From contig JBOZIK010000001.1 in NCBI GenBank assembly GCA_051453625.1, positions 21,488,386 through 21,552,385 on the forward strand: a stretch of 64,000 bases of DNA. Reading direction: 5' to 3'. Shown piece by piece: positions 10,531 through 22,370 of this stretch. The stretch's first letter is position 1. Each line of letters starts with the position of its first letter. This stretch comes from Welwitschia mirabilis. Its lineage: Eukaryota > Gnetophyta > Gnetopsida > Welwitschiales. Below the pieces are notes generated by a model, which had not been told where the DNA came from, made no database searches, and saw only the letters and a list, made by a program, of their open reading frames with translations. A program made the translations under genes and the position numbers.

Positions 10531-12024
10531 GTTCCTATACAAATTCACATATATTTTAGTGCCTAGATGTTTTATAAATGCATCTGTAAGTTAATCATCT
10601 GACTAATTTTTTCATTGTAATATCTCTATTTTGAACATGTCCATTGAGAAAGTGATGTCAAGTCTCAAGTGTTTGGTTATTGAGTGTTGTATGAGATTAT
10701 TTGAGATATTAATGGCACTCTTGTTATCACAATAAATACAAATGTTATTCATGAAAAGACCAAAATCTTTCAATGTTTGCTTCATTTATAAAAGTTATGC
10801 ACAACAACTCCCTACTATGATATACTCAGTTTTGGTTATAAATAAAGTAGTTGAGTTCTGTTTCTTACTACTCTAAGATATCAGCCATTATCTGAGCAAA
10901 TAACATGTTCCACTTATGATTCTTCTATCATCTTTACAACCTACCCAATCTACATCATAATACCTTATAAGATCAAGTGAGAAGTTCTTTGAGTATCAAA
11001 GGCTCTAATTAGTAGTACCTTTAAAGTAATCAAAAATTCTTTTAATAGCTGTAAACTCTGATTTTCTAGGATTACTTTGATAATGTGCATAAATTCCTAT
11101 ACATAATATAATATTAGTTCGACTAGCTATAAGATATAGTAAACTATCAATCATATCTCTGTATAGCTTTTGAGCCACTTTCTTATCATTTTTATCTTTA
11201 TTCAATTTGGTGCTCTAATTCATGGGAGTATCTTTTGCTTTACAATCCTATAAACCATATTTAACTAGTAAATTTTTAACATATTTAACTTGTGAAATAA
11301 ATGTATCTTACTTGTGTTGCATAAGTTGAATTCTCAATAAGTTGCTTATTTCTCCCATAAGACTCATTTCAACTTCATCTTTCATAGTCTTAGCAAATTT
11401 CTTACATAAAGATTCATTAGTAGCACTAAAAATAATATCATCTACATAGATTTGAATAATACTAAAATCTTTACCATCTTTTCTAAAGAATAATGTTACA
11501 TCTGATGTACATCTTTTGAATTCATTTTTAATCAAGTGACTAGAGAGTTTTTCATATCAAGATCATGAAGCCTATTTAAAATCATAAAGAGCCTTTTTCA
11601 GTTTGTATACATGATCAGAATTTTGTGAGTCAATGACCCATTTAGTTGTTCTTCATCTACTTCTTCTTGAATATTTTCGTCAAAAAAATCACTTTTAACA
11701 TTCATTTGATAAATTTTAAAATATTTCATATAAGCAAAATCTAGAAGCATTCTTATGGATTCCATATGAGACACATGAGCAAAGATTTCTTTCAAGTCAA
11801 TTCCTTCTTGTTGATTATAACCATTTGCCACTACTCTTGCTTTATTTCTAATAAAATTTTCATGTTCATCTATTTTGTTTCTGAAAACCTACTTAGTGTC
11901 AATAACTAGTCTATTAGAGGGTCTTAGAGTAAGCTCCCAAACATTGTATCTTTTAAATTGATTAAGCTCTTCTTGCATAGCAACCATCCAATGTTCATCA
12001 TTATCTGCTTGTTTGAAATTTTTA

Positions 12025-12752
12025 NNNNNNNNNNNNNNNNNNNNNNNNNNNNNNNNNNNNNNNNNNNNNNNNNNNNNNNNNNNNNNNNNNNNNNNNNNNN
12101 NNNNNNNNNNNNNNNNNNNNNNNNNNNNNNNNNNNNNNNNNNNNNNNNNNNNNNNNNNNNNNNNNNNNNNNNNNNNNNNNNNNNNNNNNNNNNNNNNNNN
12201 NNNNNNNNNNNNNNNNNNNNNNNNNNNNNNNNNNNNNNNNNNNNNNNNNNNNNNNNNNNNNNNNNNNNNNNNNNNNNNNNNNNNNNNNNNNNNNNNNNNN
12301 NNNNNNNNNNNNNNNNNNNNNNNNNNNNNNNNNNNNNNNNNNNNNNNNNNNNNNNNNNNNNNNNNNNNNNNNNNNNNNNNNNNNNNNNNNNNNNNNNNNN
12401 NNNNNNNNNNNNNNNNNNNNNNNNNNNNNNNNNNNNNNNNNNNNNNNNNNNNNNNNNNNNNNNNNNNNNNNNNNNNNNNNNNNNNNNNNNNNNNNNNNNN
12501 NNNNNNNNNNNNNNNNNNNNNNNNNNNNNNNNNNNNNNNNNNNNNNNNNNNNNNNNNNNNNNNNNNNNNNNNNNNNNNNNNNNNNNNNNNNNNNNNNNNN
12601 NNNNNNNNNNNNNNNNNNNNNNNNNNNNNNNNNNNNNNNNNNNNNNNNNNNNNNNNNNNNNNNNNNNNNNNNNNNNNNNNNNNNNNNNNNNNNNNNNNNN
12701 NNNNNNNNNNNNNNNNNNNNNNNNNNNNNNNNNNNNNNNNNNNNNNNNNNNN
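12025..12752. other. Assembly gap (728 N) inside pol of B
   Basis: A run of N between the reverse transcriptase start (upstream on the element strand) and the integrase end. Frames crossing it are meaningless. Confidence 1.
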
Positions 12753-13344
12753 AGTGACTTTTCTTTAGCCTTATTATGATTAATGGATTTTCTTTATTTG
12801 ATTCTTCTTCTTTTTCTTCATCACTATTAGATTAAACTCAAAATTGTCTAGAGTATTAAATAACTTGTACAAGAGTATATTCATCTTTCACATTAATAGG
12901 AGTTGGCTTAATATCATTTATTTTGACATTTATAATTTTCTCAACTACACAAGTTCTGTTATTATATATTATGTAAGCTTTACTAATCATAGAATATCCT
13001 AGAAAAATTCCTTCATCAATCAAATTTTCTCAAATTGTCTCTTCCATTTAGAATAAAGCATTTTAAACCAAAAATATAAAAGTATGTAATAGAAGGTTTT
13101 CTACCTAACTGTAAGTCGTAAGACATTTTAGGAGTGAATCTTCTTACCAAATCTCTATTGAAAACATAGCATACTATATTGATTACTTCTACCCAAAAAT
13201 GATATGCTACCTTTTTTCATTCATAAATTTCCTTATTATATCATTAATAATCCTATTATTTCTTTTGTCTACTCCATTTTATTGTAGTGTTGATGGAGTT
13301 AAGAATTGATGTATAATACCAAACAGTTTACTAAATTCTCTGAA

Positions 13345-14089
13345 NNNNNNNNNNNNNNNNNNNNNNNNNNNNNNNNNNNNNNNNNNNNNNNNNNNNNNNN
13401 NNNNNNNNNNNNNNNNNNNNNNNNNNNNNNNNNNNNNNNNNNNNNNNNNNNNNNNNNNNNNNNNNNNNNNNNNNNNNNNNNNNNNNNNNNNNNNNNNNNN
13501 NNNNNNNNNNNNNNNNNNNNNNNNNNNNNNNNNNNNNNNNNNNNNNNNNNNNNNNNNNNNNNNNNNNNNNNNNNNNNNNNNNNNNNNNNNNNNNNNNNNN
13601 NNNNNNNNNNNNNNNNNNNNNNNNNNNNNNNNNNNNNNNNNNNNNNNNNNNNNNNNNNNNNNNNNNNNNNNNNNNNNNNNNNNNNNNNNNNNNNNNNNNN
13701 NNNNNNNNNNNNNNNNNNNNNNNNNNNNNNNNNNNNNNNNNNNNNNNNNNNNNNNNNNNNNNNNNNNNNNNNNNNNNNNNNNNNNNNNNNNNNNNNNNNN
13801 NNNNNNNNNNNNNNNNNNNNNNNNNNNNNNNNNNNNNNNNNNNNNNNNNNNNNNNNNNNNNNNNNNNNNNNNNNNNNNNNNNNNNNNNNNNNNNNNNNNN
13901 NNNNNNNNNNNNNNNNNNNNNNNNNNNNNNNNNNNNNNNNNNNNNNNNNNNNNNNNNNNNNNNNNNNNNNNNNNNNNNNNNNNNNNNNNNNNNNNNNNNN
14001 NNNNNNNNNNNNNNNNNNNNNNNNNNNNNNNNNNNNNNNNNNNNNNNNNNNNNNNNNNNNNNNNNNNNNNNNNNNNNNNNNNNNNNNNN
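13345..14089. other. Assembly gap (745 N) with duplicated flanks
   Basis: The 91 bases before the gap (13254-13344) and the 91 after it (14090-14180) are the same sequence with three mismatches, both encoding the integrase PSTLQ region. The two contig ends probably overlap or are two alleles, so the N length is unlikely to be real. Confidence 0.9.
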
Positions 14090-14990
14090 TATTATTTATT
14101 TTGTCTACTCCATTTTATTGCAGTGTTGATGGAGTTAAGAATTGATGTATAATACCAAATAGTTTACTAAATTCTCTGAACTTTGAATTTTTGAACTCAT
14201 TATCATTATCACTTCTTGTTATTTTAATTTTGCATTCCTGTTGGCTTTTCAACCTAATGCACAACTTAGAAAAAGCACTAGAAGCCTCATCCTTATGTGC
14301 AAGAAAGGCTACCCAAGTAAAATGTGAAAAATCATCTACAATTGTTAATAATATCTTTTATTGCCTAAACGTTTTGTAGATGAAAAACCAATAACACATA
14401 AATGTAAAAGATCTAATGGTTGTTTAGTAGTGAGAATATTTTTCTTACCAAATTTTACTTTTATTATTTTTCCTTTTTGATAAGATTCACAAATTCGATT
14501 ATCAATGCCGTTAAACTTGGAAAGTCCTCTTACTAATTCTTTTGTGGATAAGGTTTTAAGATGATCTTTGTTCACATGATCAAGCTTGCTATGCCATAGC
14601 TCTACTTCATCTAGTTTGCTAAGAAAACACTTGGTTCCATTATTAGATATATCTTGTAAGGTGGTGATGTAATAATTTTATTTCCTTACTTTAGTAAATA
14701 AGACTTTGATAGTATCTTATTCTCTTATAATACAATCATTCTTTGTAAAAGTAGTAGAAAAATTTTCATCATAGAGTTGATTCACACTTAAGAGATTATG
14801 TTGTAAACCTTTTACAAAAAATACATCTTTTACCTCAAGTAAATTATCTCCTCTAATTATGCCAATACCTTTTCTTGATGCTTCTATGTTGTATTTAAAG
14901 TTTACGACTCCCTTATCTTATTTCACTAAGGTAATGAAGCTAGATTTATCTTCAATCATATGTCTTGAGCATTTACTGTTAACATACCAT

Positions 14991-15856
14991 GTGTGTTTCT
15001 TCACTACTTTGAATGCTATTTGATCTAAAAGTATTATCTTCAATTTAAGAATCCATATTTTACTTGGTTTTTCCTGCACAAAACATTATACCATTCTACT
15101 TTGCCTTTGGGCGTTATTAGTATAATACTTGCTTTTAAATTTCATTGGACATATGTACTGATAATGATCTCTATTATGATAATAATGATAAATAATATTA
15201 GTTATGTACATAAAGTGTTGATACCTTATCTTGTACTTCCTTTTTTTAAGTGAGAATGTTAAAGTGCTTCTTGTAGTTTCATTATGTTTCAATCCACTAT
15301 TAACATTTGAGTATCTATAGTATCTAAGCATAACATTCAAGGTCTTCTTTTCTTATGTGCTTTTCTCATTGATCTTTTCTAAATTTAAATTCCTATCTAA
15401 CACACTTCAATTCACATGTTAGTCTACTAACCTCAGCTTTAAGAGCTGAGTTTTCTTATGATAATTTATTGCTAATATTCTTCTGTTGTTCATAAGCTTC
15501 TTCACAAGCATTAAGTAAACTTTTCATTTTAATACATACATTTTCTAGTTTAATGCATTCTTCAGAAATTAGATCACACTGTCTTGAAGATTGAAATCTG
15601 TATCATCTTCACTATCTATTTCATATTCTTATCCTATCTCTTCATTTTCCTTTTGAGAATGTGTAATGGACATGAGAGAATAATAAGTTTCTTCTTTAGA
15701 GATCTTTTTCTCTGTCATAGTTTTTATAGATCTTTCTTCTTCATTTCTCCAACCCTGAAACTCATAAAATTATAAAAACACTCACATCCTCATCTTCTAA
15801 TAGGTACAATTTGTTCATTTAAAGAGTAGAGGTCTAATAAATGGCATCTCTTCCAT
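14991..15856 (-). pseudogene. Ty1/copia gag relic of element B, internally deleted
   Basis: The ATG at 15856 opens MEEMPFIRPLLF, aligning with the gag starts of A and C. Soon after KMRMxVFL the sequence jumps to the acidic, helix-rich C-terminal region (ENEEIG, stop, EYEIDSEDD, about 15610-15650). Compared with A, about 0.8 kb is missing, containing the UBN2 domain and the first CCHC knuckle. The second knuckle region is present at about 15140-15200 (YYHNRDHYQYICPMKF), with the first cysteine pair changed. Stops are frequent. Confidence 0.75.
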
Positions 15857-15884
15857 TGTTTACTCAAGGAAGTTACTCCTACTT

Positions 15885-15896
15885 GCTCTGATACCA
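15885..15896 (-). other. Primer-binding site of element B, intact
   Basis: On the minus strand this is TGGTATCAGAGC, the standard plant copia complement to the 3' end of initiator methionine tRNA, two bases downstream of the LTR end CTCA. Confidence 0.9.
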
Positions 15897-15898
15897 CT

Positions 15899-17303
15899 TG
15901 AGATGCAATTGAACTTAGAGGGGAGGGATCAATGAGTTCTATCAAATAAAATTAAAAGTAAATAATAAAATGAAAATGCACAATAAAAGACCTTACTAAG
16001 ATAACATGGTTCCAAAACCTGAGTACGTCTACATACAAAGGGTAGCTTCTACTCACACCTATAGATATTCTTAACCTATAAAAAAGCAGTAGTTTTTTGG
16101 TGTACCACTAAACTTGTAATAAGTGAGAGTCTCATCATAATATAGCATTCTATCCCCCTCAAGGAAATAATGGTTTTCTAGCTAACCAATAATCTTAACC
16201 ATAGATAAGTACTCACAAGTACAGCTGCAAATGCACACCCATAGAAGGGTTGCCTTATAATGTGTTTAGTATTTAAGAATGAAATTTATAAAAACATTTA
16301 ATAATGAGATAGTCCATAATGTAAAATCAAAATGTAATACAACAACAATCCTGAGTTTGCTTTGATGAAGATTTTGAGATTCTTGAAGTTGTTATTATAG
16401 TTATGAGTATAAATGAAGAATGCAATAATGAGGATCCAAAAAGCAAATGATAATAGAAGTAATAGATTTTTTGAAATGATGTCTTGATTCTTCATGAGAA
16501 GAGCCTTTTACTCATGGAAGCTTTCTTTTGATCTGATTGTTAAGAGCCAAGAAATCTTTGTATATCTGAATGATTAATGAAGTACCAAAAAGTTTTTTTT
16601 TTATTTGTGATGTCAAGGATTTATAATGTTGAAGAAGATCTAGCTATTTAAGCTTCAAAGATACTCATTTGAATCTATAATTATTGTGCAATGGATAAAT
16701 AATTTCTATGCTTTGGGTGTGTAACTTAACTTTTAATCGATGTAACTATGATCTAAGACATCTTGAATTTTATAGAGATCTTCATTCTAGATGTCTTCAC
16801 TTTTGTAGATGTCTTGAGTCAACTTGTCTAGATTTTAATGAAATTTACATTGTACTGTTCTTGAGCCTTCATGATTATGAATTCATTGTGTACAAGTTGA
16901 TAGCTTACTTGAAAGATAAGATATTAGTCAAAAACTAAATTAACTCCATTATCTATTTTAGATCAGTATAAACATCTTCAATTTTATAGATGTCTTCGTT
17001 TATATTAGGTTCAACTTTCAGTTTAGTCGTTTTGAATATGATAGATGTCTTTTATCTTATCACTAAATTTTAGTACATTTAATACATCTTCATATGTCTT
17101 CACTTAAGACATCTTTATTTTTCTAGATATCTTTAAACTATTAATTTGGTAGTTTAGAATTTAATCCTATTTATAAGATGTTTCCTTTGAAGATCTATCA
17201 TGATCTAGTATCTTATTAATGTCTAATATTCTCGTAATTACCTATCTACATAATTATACAAAATATTTGATAAATGGAATTATTAAAACTATATTTTCCA
17301 ATA
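15899..17303 (-). repeat. 5' LTR of element B (1405 bp)
   Basis: It matches 8331-9738 over its full length. The terminal TG has mutated to TA (TATTGGAAAATATAG at 17303). A TATA-like TTATAAATCC lies at about 16619-16628. Motif copies of the AGATGTCT type recur between about 16750 and 17130. Confidence 0.9.
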
Positions 17304-17308
17304 GAATA

Positions 17309-18145
17309 GAAGCATTGAAATTGTACTTTAGGTGGTTTCTTACTTATGCCTTCATCTACTAATACTCAAACTTACCAGTTTTTACTAAATGCTGAAAGTA
17401 GCTTTTTTGCAATAAATAAGATTAACCTATGGAAGTAAGTTGCTAAAATTACCTTTATGGAAAAGTGTAATGATATTCATGCATAATATAAATCCAAGAT
17501 TAATTTTATCCCTATGAGAAGGCAATATATCATAAAAGGCTACATGGGGTTGCAATAGCTATAGCTACTCCCTAAACTAGTATATTAGAAAAGGTAATTA
17601 AAATTAAAATGGATGCATTAGGTACCATATCTTTTCATTCCGTATTCTCATAAAAGTTCATCTTTAAATGCTCAAAGAGAACATTTCTCAACAAATGCCA
17701 TGAAATCTTAAGAAAGTGGCATGTGAAAATATCCTTGAAGAATACATATATAACTGAGAAATTTCTAAATCATCTATGCCAAGCATGAAATTAATAAAAT
17801 TAGGTATAAGAAAGAGAGAAGTACTCATACTTGAGTTTGAAAAGTCCCTGTGTTATCATCTATCTCATGAATGTTAGCATAGAACTCCTAGACAATAAGG
17901 TTTAGAATGCTCTACTCTAATTGAATTCTTATGTCCTTACTAAGATAAGATAAATAAGAAAGGAGATGATATTTTTTGTGCTTTTAAAAGTGAGTCCTTT
18001 CTATAATAATGGAGTTTATGGTCCAAGTTTTAAAACATTTTATAGCTAATTCATGATAGAAATTTGGTTCGTATTGAGGTCTATGTATTTTAGTGATAGA
18101 TTCCTTGTCTTTTGAGGCATCACAAGTTTTTTCCTCCCCCACCAT
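17309..18145 (-). pseudogene. Third frame of element C, proximal part
   Basis: A plausible ATG at 18145 opens MVGEEKTCDASKDKESI and continues with PNFYHELAIKCF...SIIIERTHF before a stop, matching A 3617-3690. Further down, GVLCxxHS-type sequence near 17840-17890 matches the VREFYAN block of A ('GGAGTTCTATGCTAACATTCATGAG' on the minus strand). The family resemblance is the same as for A 3516-5237: the plant 'putative plant transposon protein' group. Element B is inserted at 17309, and the frame resumes at 8330. Confidence 0.6.
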
Positions 18146-18840
18146 TTTAAAGGAAAAATATTAAATAAACTAAACTTTAATAAGCAAATGGAAAAGAATC
18201 AATGAAAAAGAGCACCTGATTTGTTAGTTGTGAAGACTTCTTCCAAATCTAAGACATTATGCTGAGAGTTCTAAGAAAAACAAATTAGGCTATAGAGGAC
18301 TCTGAGGGATATCTACCAAGTGGAGGATTAAAAATGAGGAATGGTGGTCCCTTTTATAAATAAAAAGATTAAAAACCCTCATCTTGGCATGTTTTTTATT
18401 TTTGAACATATTATGAGAAAGACATCTACCACTTAAGAAATGTTTAAAATGATAAAATTAGATGTCTATTAGTTTGGAAGTTGTCTAATGATAAGAAATT
18501 TTAATGGGTACTTATGCATTATAAATATGTCTACATATTTAGAGACAACCATTTCCAAAAACAATAAAAATTAAAAACTGATACCTAACCTCTAAAGATG
18601 TCTAGTATATAAAAGATACCTATTATTAAAAAAATCTTTAATATAGATGTCTGCCACTTAAATCATGTCTTTCTTATAAAATAGAAACTTCAAAAGTTTC
18701 TATAGTAATGTCAAGATTAGACTATCACAGTTAAAAAATGATAAAATGTATGATATACTAGTCAATGTTTTAGCTATTATCTCAACTCATAAAGTATCAA
18801 AATGTGAAGTTGACAGGTCAAAAGTGATTACTTGATGACT
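18146..18840 (-). other. Noncoding stretch before the third frame of C, motif-rich
   Basis: No coding signal. Several AGATGTCT/AGACATCT-like sites occur at 18418-18680, mirroring A 3048-3238. The block near 18770-18800 ('CTTTATGAGTTGAGATAA' on the minus strand) is shared with A and B just after RNase H. Confidence 0.6.
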
Positions 18841-21190
18841 TACCTAATTCGGTAAGGCTCAATCCCCAAGTCTTTCTATAATTTAATAAACTTATCATCA
18901 CTTAGTAATTTGATAAAGACATCTACAAGTTAATCATCAGTATTAATGTATTCTAGTATGATGTCTTTATTTTGTATGTTCTCTATAAGGAAATGATACT
19001 AGTCCCTATATGTTTGATTCTTGAATACTAAATTGGATTTTTCAAGATGTTGATAACAGTTTTGTCATTGTAATAAATGGGAATGCTTTTCATAGTTAAT
19101 ATGAAGTCTTTTAAGATTTGCTTCATCTAACGTAACTGAGCATAGTAACTTCTAGCAGTAATGTATTTAACCTCAGCAGTTGAGAGGGTAGTTGAATTTT
19201 ACTTTTTGTTACTCTAAGATATCAAAACTTACTTAAGAAAAAATTAATTTTTACTAGTTATCCTTCTATCATCCTTGCAACCTACCCAGTCTGCATCATA
19301 ACATTCAACTAGATTAAGACAAAAGTCCTTTGAATATTAAAGGCCCTAATCAGTAATACTTTTTAAATAGTAAAATATTATTTTAATTGTCATTAGATGT
19401 GATTCTCTAAGATCATTCTAATAATAAGGACAAATTCCTATACTTAAACTGATATTAGGCGTACTAAAAGTAAGACGTAATAGACTACCAATCATACCTC
19501 TAGATAACTTTTAGTGAATATTATTACTATGTTCATTCTTATCTAGTTTTGTGCTCTGGCTCATTAGAATATCTTTGACTTTGCAATATTGTAAGTCATA
19601 CTTAACCAATAAATTTTTAATGTATCTAGTTTAAAAAATGAATGTACCTTATTTGGGTTACACAACTTGAAGCCCTAAGAAGTTACTCATCTCACATGAG
19701 AAACTCATCTTGCATAATCTTAGTGAACTTCTTATACAAACACTTTTTACTAGCACCAAAAATTATATCATCCACATAGATTTAAATAATAGTAAAATCT
19801 CTAACATTTATTTTAATAAATAATGTAACATTAGATGTACCTCTTTTAAATCTGTTTGCTAGATGTCATGAGAGTTTCTCATAGTAAGCTCTTTTCGCTT
19901 TCTTAAGACTATAAAGAGCCTTTTTGAGTCTAGAAACATAATCTAATTTCTGGGAGTTAGTAAAACATCCACTAAACATATATCTCTTCTTGAAGTGCTC
20001 TATTTAGAAGGGCACTTTTGACATTCATCTGATAGGATCTTAATCCTTTGATACATGTAAAGGCTAAAAGAATTCTTATAGACTTCATATATGCTACTAG
20101 TGTAAATGTTTCTTTAAAGTTGATTGTACCATTTAACTACTAATCTTGCTTTGTTTTTAATAATATTCTAAATATCCAATTTGTATCAATGATGAGTCTA
20201 TTGGATGGTCTTGGAGTAAGTTTCCAAATATTACACCTGTCAAACTGATTAAATTTCTCTTGCATTACTAGCATCTAATTCTTATAACTTTTTGCTTCAC
20301 TGAGAGTTTTTAATTCTACCTGTGAGATATATGCTACAAATCTGTAAACTTCCTTATCAAATCTTTGATTTTGAATATCATCATATGGACTACCTATGAT
20401 GTTGCTTATGGAATAACGTATCTTTATCTTTATCATGTTTGAAGAGGTTTTCTTATCTATTTCTTCTTCCTTATCTTCCTCACTATCTAATTATGCTTGA
20501 AAAACACTAGATGGTTATTCAAGCTATATGGGAGTATAGGCATCCTACACATAAATAGAATTTAAGTTAGTATCATATATTTTGATGTTTATAGTTTTTT
20601 CTATCACATAAGTTTTATTATTGAATACTTGGCAGGCTTTTTTTACCCTGGAGTAATCCAGAAAAGTGCCATTATCAACTTGAGAATTGAACTTTCTTAG
20701 CTTATTCTTCTCATTTAAAATGGAACATTTTAAACCAATAACATGAAAATAACTTAATAAGGATTTCTTACTAAATCATAGTCCATATAAGATTTTGGAG
20801 GTAAAGCGCCTTACCAAAACTCGATTGGAAACGTAGCACTTAGTTTTAGTGGCTTCCACCGAAAAATGATATGGAACTTATTAATCATGCATCATTATCC
20901 TTATCATTTCATATAGAACATTGTTCTTTCTTTTAGTACTTCATTTTGTTGTGGAATTCTTGGTGCAAAGAATTGGTGAAGAATATCTATTTACAAAATC
21001 TCTAAACATTACATTTTTAAATTCTATATCATTATCACTTCTTGTTATTTTAATCTTGTATTTCTTTTTATTTTGTAATCTAACACGCAACTTAGAGAAA
21101 ATGTCAAATGCCTTATCCTTGTATGTAAGTAAGGCTACCCATGTGAAATGAGAGTAATCATCAATAATAGTTTGATGATACATTTTCTTA

Positions 21191-21290
21191 NNNNNNNNNN
21201 NNNNNNNNNNNNNNNNNNNNNNNNNNNNNNNNNNNNNNNNNNNNNNNNNNNNNNNNNNNNNNNNNNNNNNNNNNNNNNNNNNNNNNNNNN
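21191..21290. other. Assembly gap (100 N) with duplicated flanks
   Basis: The 28 bases at 21163-21190 are repeated exactly at 21291-21318. One hundred N is a conventional placeholder for unknown length; here the two sides probably overlap. Confidence 0.9.
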
Positions 21291-21543
21291 AATAATAGTT
21301 TGATGATACATTTTCTTACTAAGAATTTTTATAAGAGACAGACTAATAATATCAAGATGTGAAAGATCTAAGAGACATTTAGTAGTTATAGAGTTTTTCA
21401 TACAAACCTTACCCTTGTTTACTTTTTTTTCTGACATGCCTCATAAACCTCATCATCAAAGCTTTGTAACTTAGAAATTTTTCTTGCAATATCTTTTGAA
21501 GATAAGTTTTTTAACAAGCCTTTATTCACATGCTCAAACTATC

Positions 21544-21964
21544 NNNNNNNNNNNNNNNNNNNNNNNNNNNNNNNNNNNNNNNNNNNNNNNNNNNNNNNNN
21601 NNNNNNNNNNNNNNNNNNNNNNNNNNNNNNNNNNNNNNNNNNNNNNNNNNNNNNNNNNNNNNNNNNNNNNNNNNNNNNNNNNNNNNNNNNNNNNNNNNNN
21701 NNNNNNNNNNNNNNNNNNNNNNNNNNNNNNNNNNNNNNNNNNNNNNNNNNNNNNNNNNNNNNNNNNNNNNNNNNNNNNNNNNNNNNNNNNNNNNNNNNNN
21801 NNNNNNNNNNNNNNNNNNNNNNNNNNNNNNNNNNNNNNNNNNNNNNNNNNNNNNNNNNNNNNNNNNNNNNNNNNNNNNNNNNNNNNNNNNNNNNNNNNNN
21901 NNNNNNNNNNNNNNNNNNNNNNNNNNNNNNNNNNNNNNNNNNNNNNNNNNNNNNNNNNNNNNNN
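21544..21964. other. Assembly gap (421 N) with duplicated flanks
   Basis: The 26 bases at 21517-21542 recur exactly at 21965-21990, just after the gap, so little or no sequence may really be missing. Confidence 0.9.
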
Positions 21965-22370
21965 AGCCTTTATTCACATGCTCAAACTATTTGTGTCATA
22001 GCTTTATTTCACCTGTAGTACTTAACAAACACTTGGTTTCCTTATTAAAAATAGCTTGTAAAGTAGTGGTATAAACATTATATTTTCTAACTCTACTAAA
22101 TAACACTTATTTTAGTTATATTCTTTAATAATGTAATCATCTTTGGTAAAATTTATAAAAAAGTTTGTATCACATAATTAACTAACATTTAGAAGATTAT
22201 GTTGTAATCTTTCTGCAAAGAAAACATCTTCTACCTTAAGTAGATTACCTCCTTCAAATGTTCCAATACCTCTACTAAGAGCCTTTATATTATGACCAAA
22301 GATGATTACTCCTTTGTCTTATTCTACTAGGGTGGTAAAGTTAGATTTGTCTCTAGTTGGTCTTGATTTT

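Larger units (their letters stand above)
10531..14990 (-). pseudogene. Ty1/copia pol relic of element B
   Basis: Reading from 14990 downward: a protease active-site region WYVNSKCSRHM (14966-14989), where the family has D-S-G, so the catalytic aspartate is N here; a GAG-pre-integrase region (14345-14640: LWHSKLDHVNKDHL, then a CESYQKGK block); the integrase core (about 13300-14340, SDNDNEF); the integrase end (about 13070-13200, LGRKPSITYFYIFG); reverse transcriptase with YVDD at 11437-11448; and RNase H (about 10560-11210, including NISNNLIQHSITKHLRLDI). Two N runs interrupt it. Stops in all frames make it non-functional. The order integrase before reverse transcriptase assigns it to copia. 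Confidence 0.9.
8326..17308 (-). mobile_element. Element B: Ty1/copia retrotransposon with both LTRs and GAATA target duplication
   Basis: The 5' LTR is 15899-17303 (1405 bp) and the 3' LTR 8331-9738 (1408 bp), with an intact primer-binding site and polypurine tract just inside them. The 5-bp direct repeat GAATA flanks it at 8326-8330 and 17304-17308. Internal order is gag, protease, integrase, reverse transcriptase, RNase H, the copia arrangement. Relative to A and C it lacks the middle of gag and the whole third frame. In the last ~86 bp of the two LTRs I count roughly a dozen differences, so the insertion is old. It sits inside the third frame of C. Confidence 0.9.
18841..22370 (-). pseudogene. 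Ty1/copia pol relic of element C
   Basis: From high to low coordinate: a protease remnant (RDKSNFTTLVE, about 22320-22355) from which the WYxDSG active-site segment has been lost; a GAG-pre-integrase region (about 21320-21450); an integrase core beginning at 20941-21183 (DDYSHFTWVALLTYKDKAFD, IKITRSDNDIEFKN); an integrase end (about 20700-20850); reverse transcriptase with YVDD intact at 19767-19778; and RNase H ending at about 18850-18930 (LEYINTDD, stop, LVDVFIKLL). Two N runs interrupt it and stops are common. It is longer and less deleted than the pol of A, but equally dead. Confidence 0.85.

Noticed and set aside
11958-14145. Long open frames crossing N runs at 12 kb, 13-14 kb, 21 kb and 63 kb
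   Set aside because: Most of their length is unknown residues from N; they are not evidence of coding.
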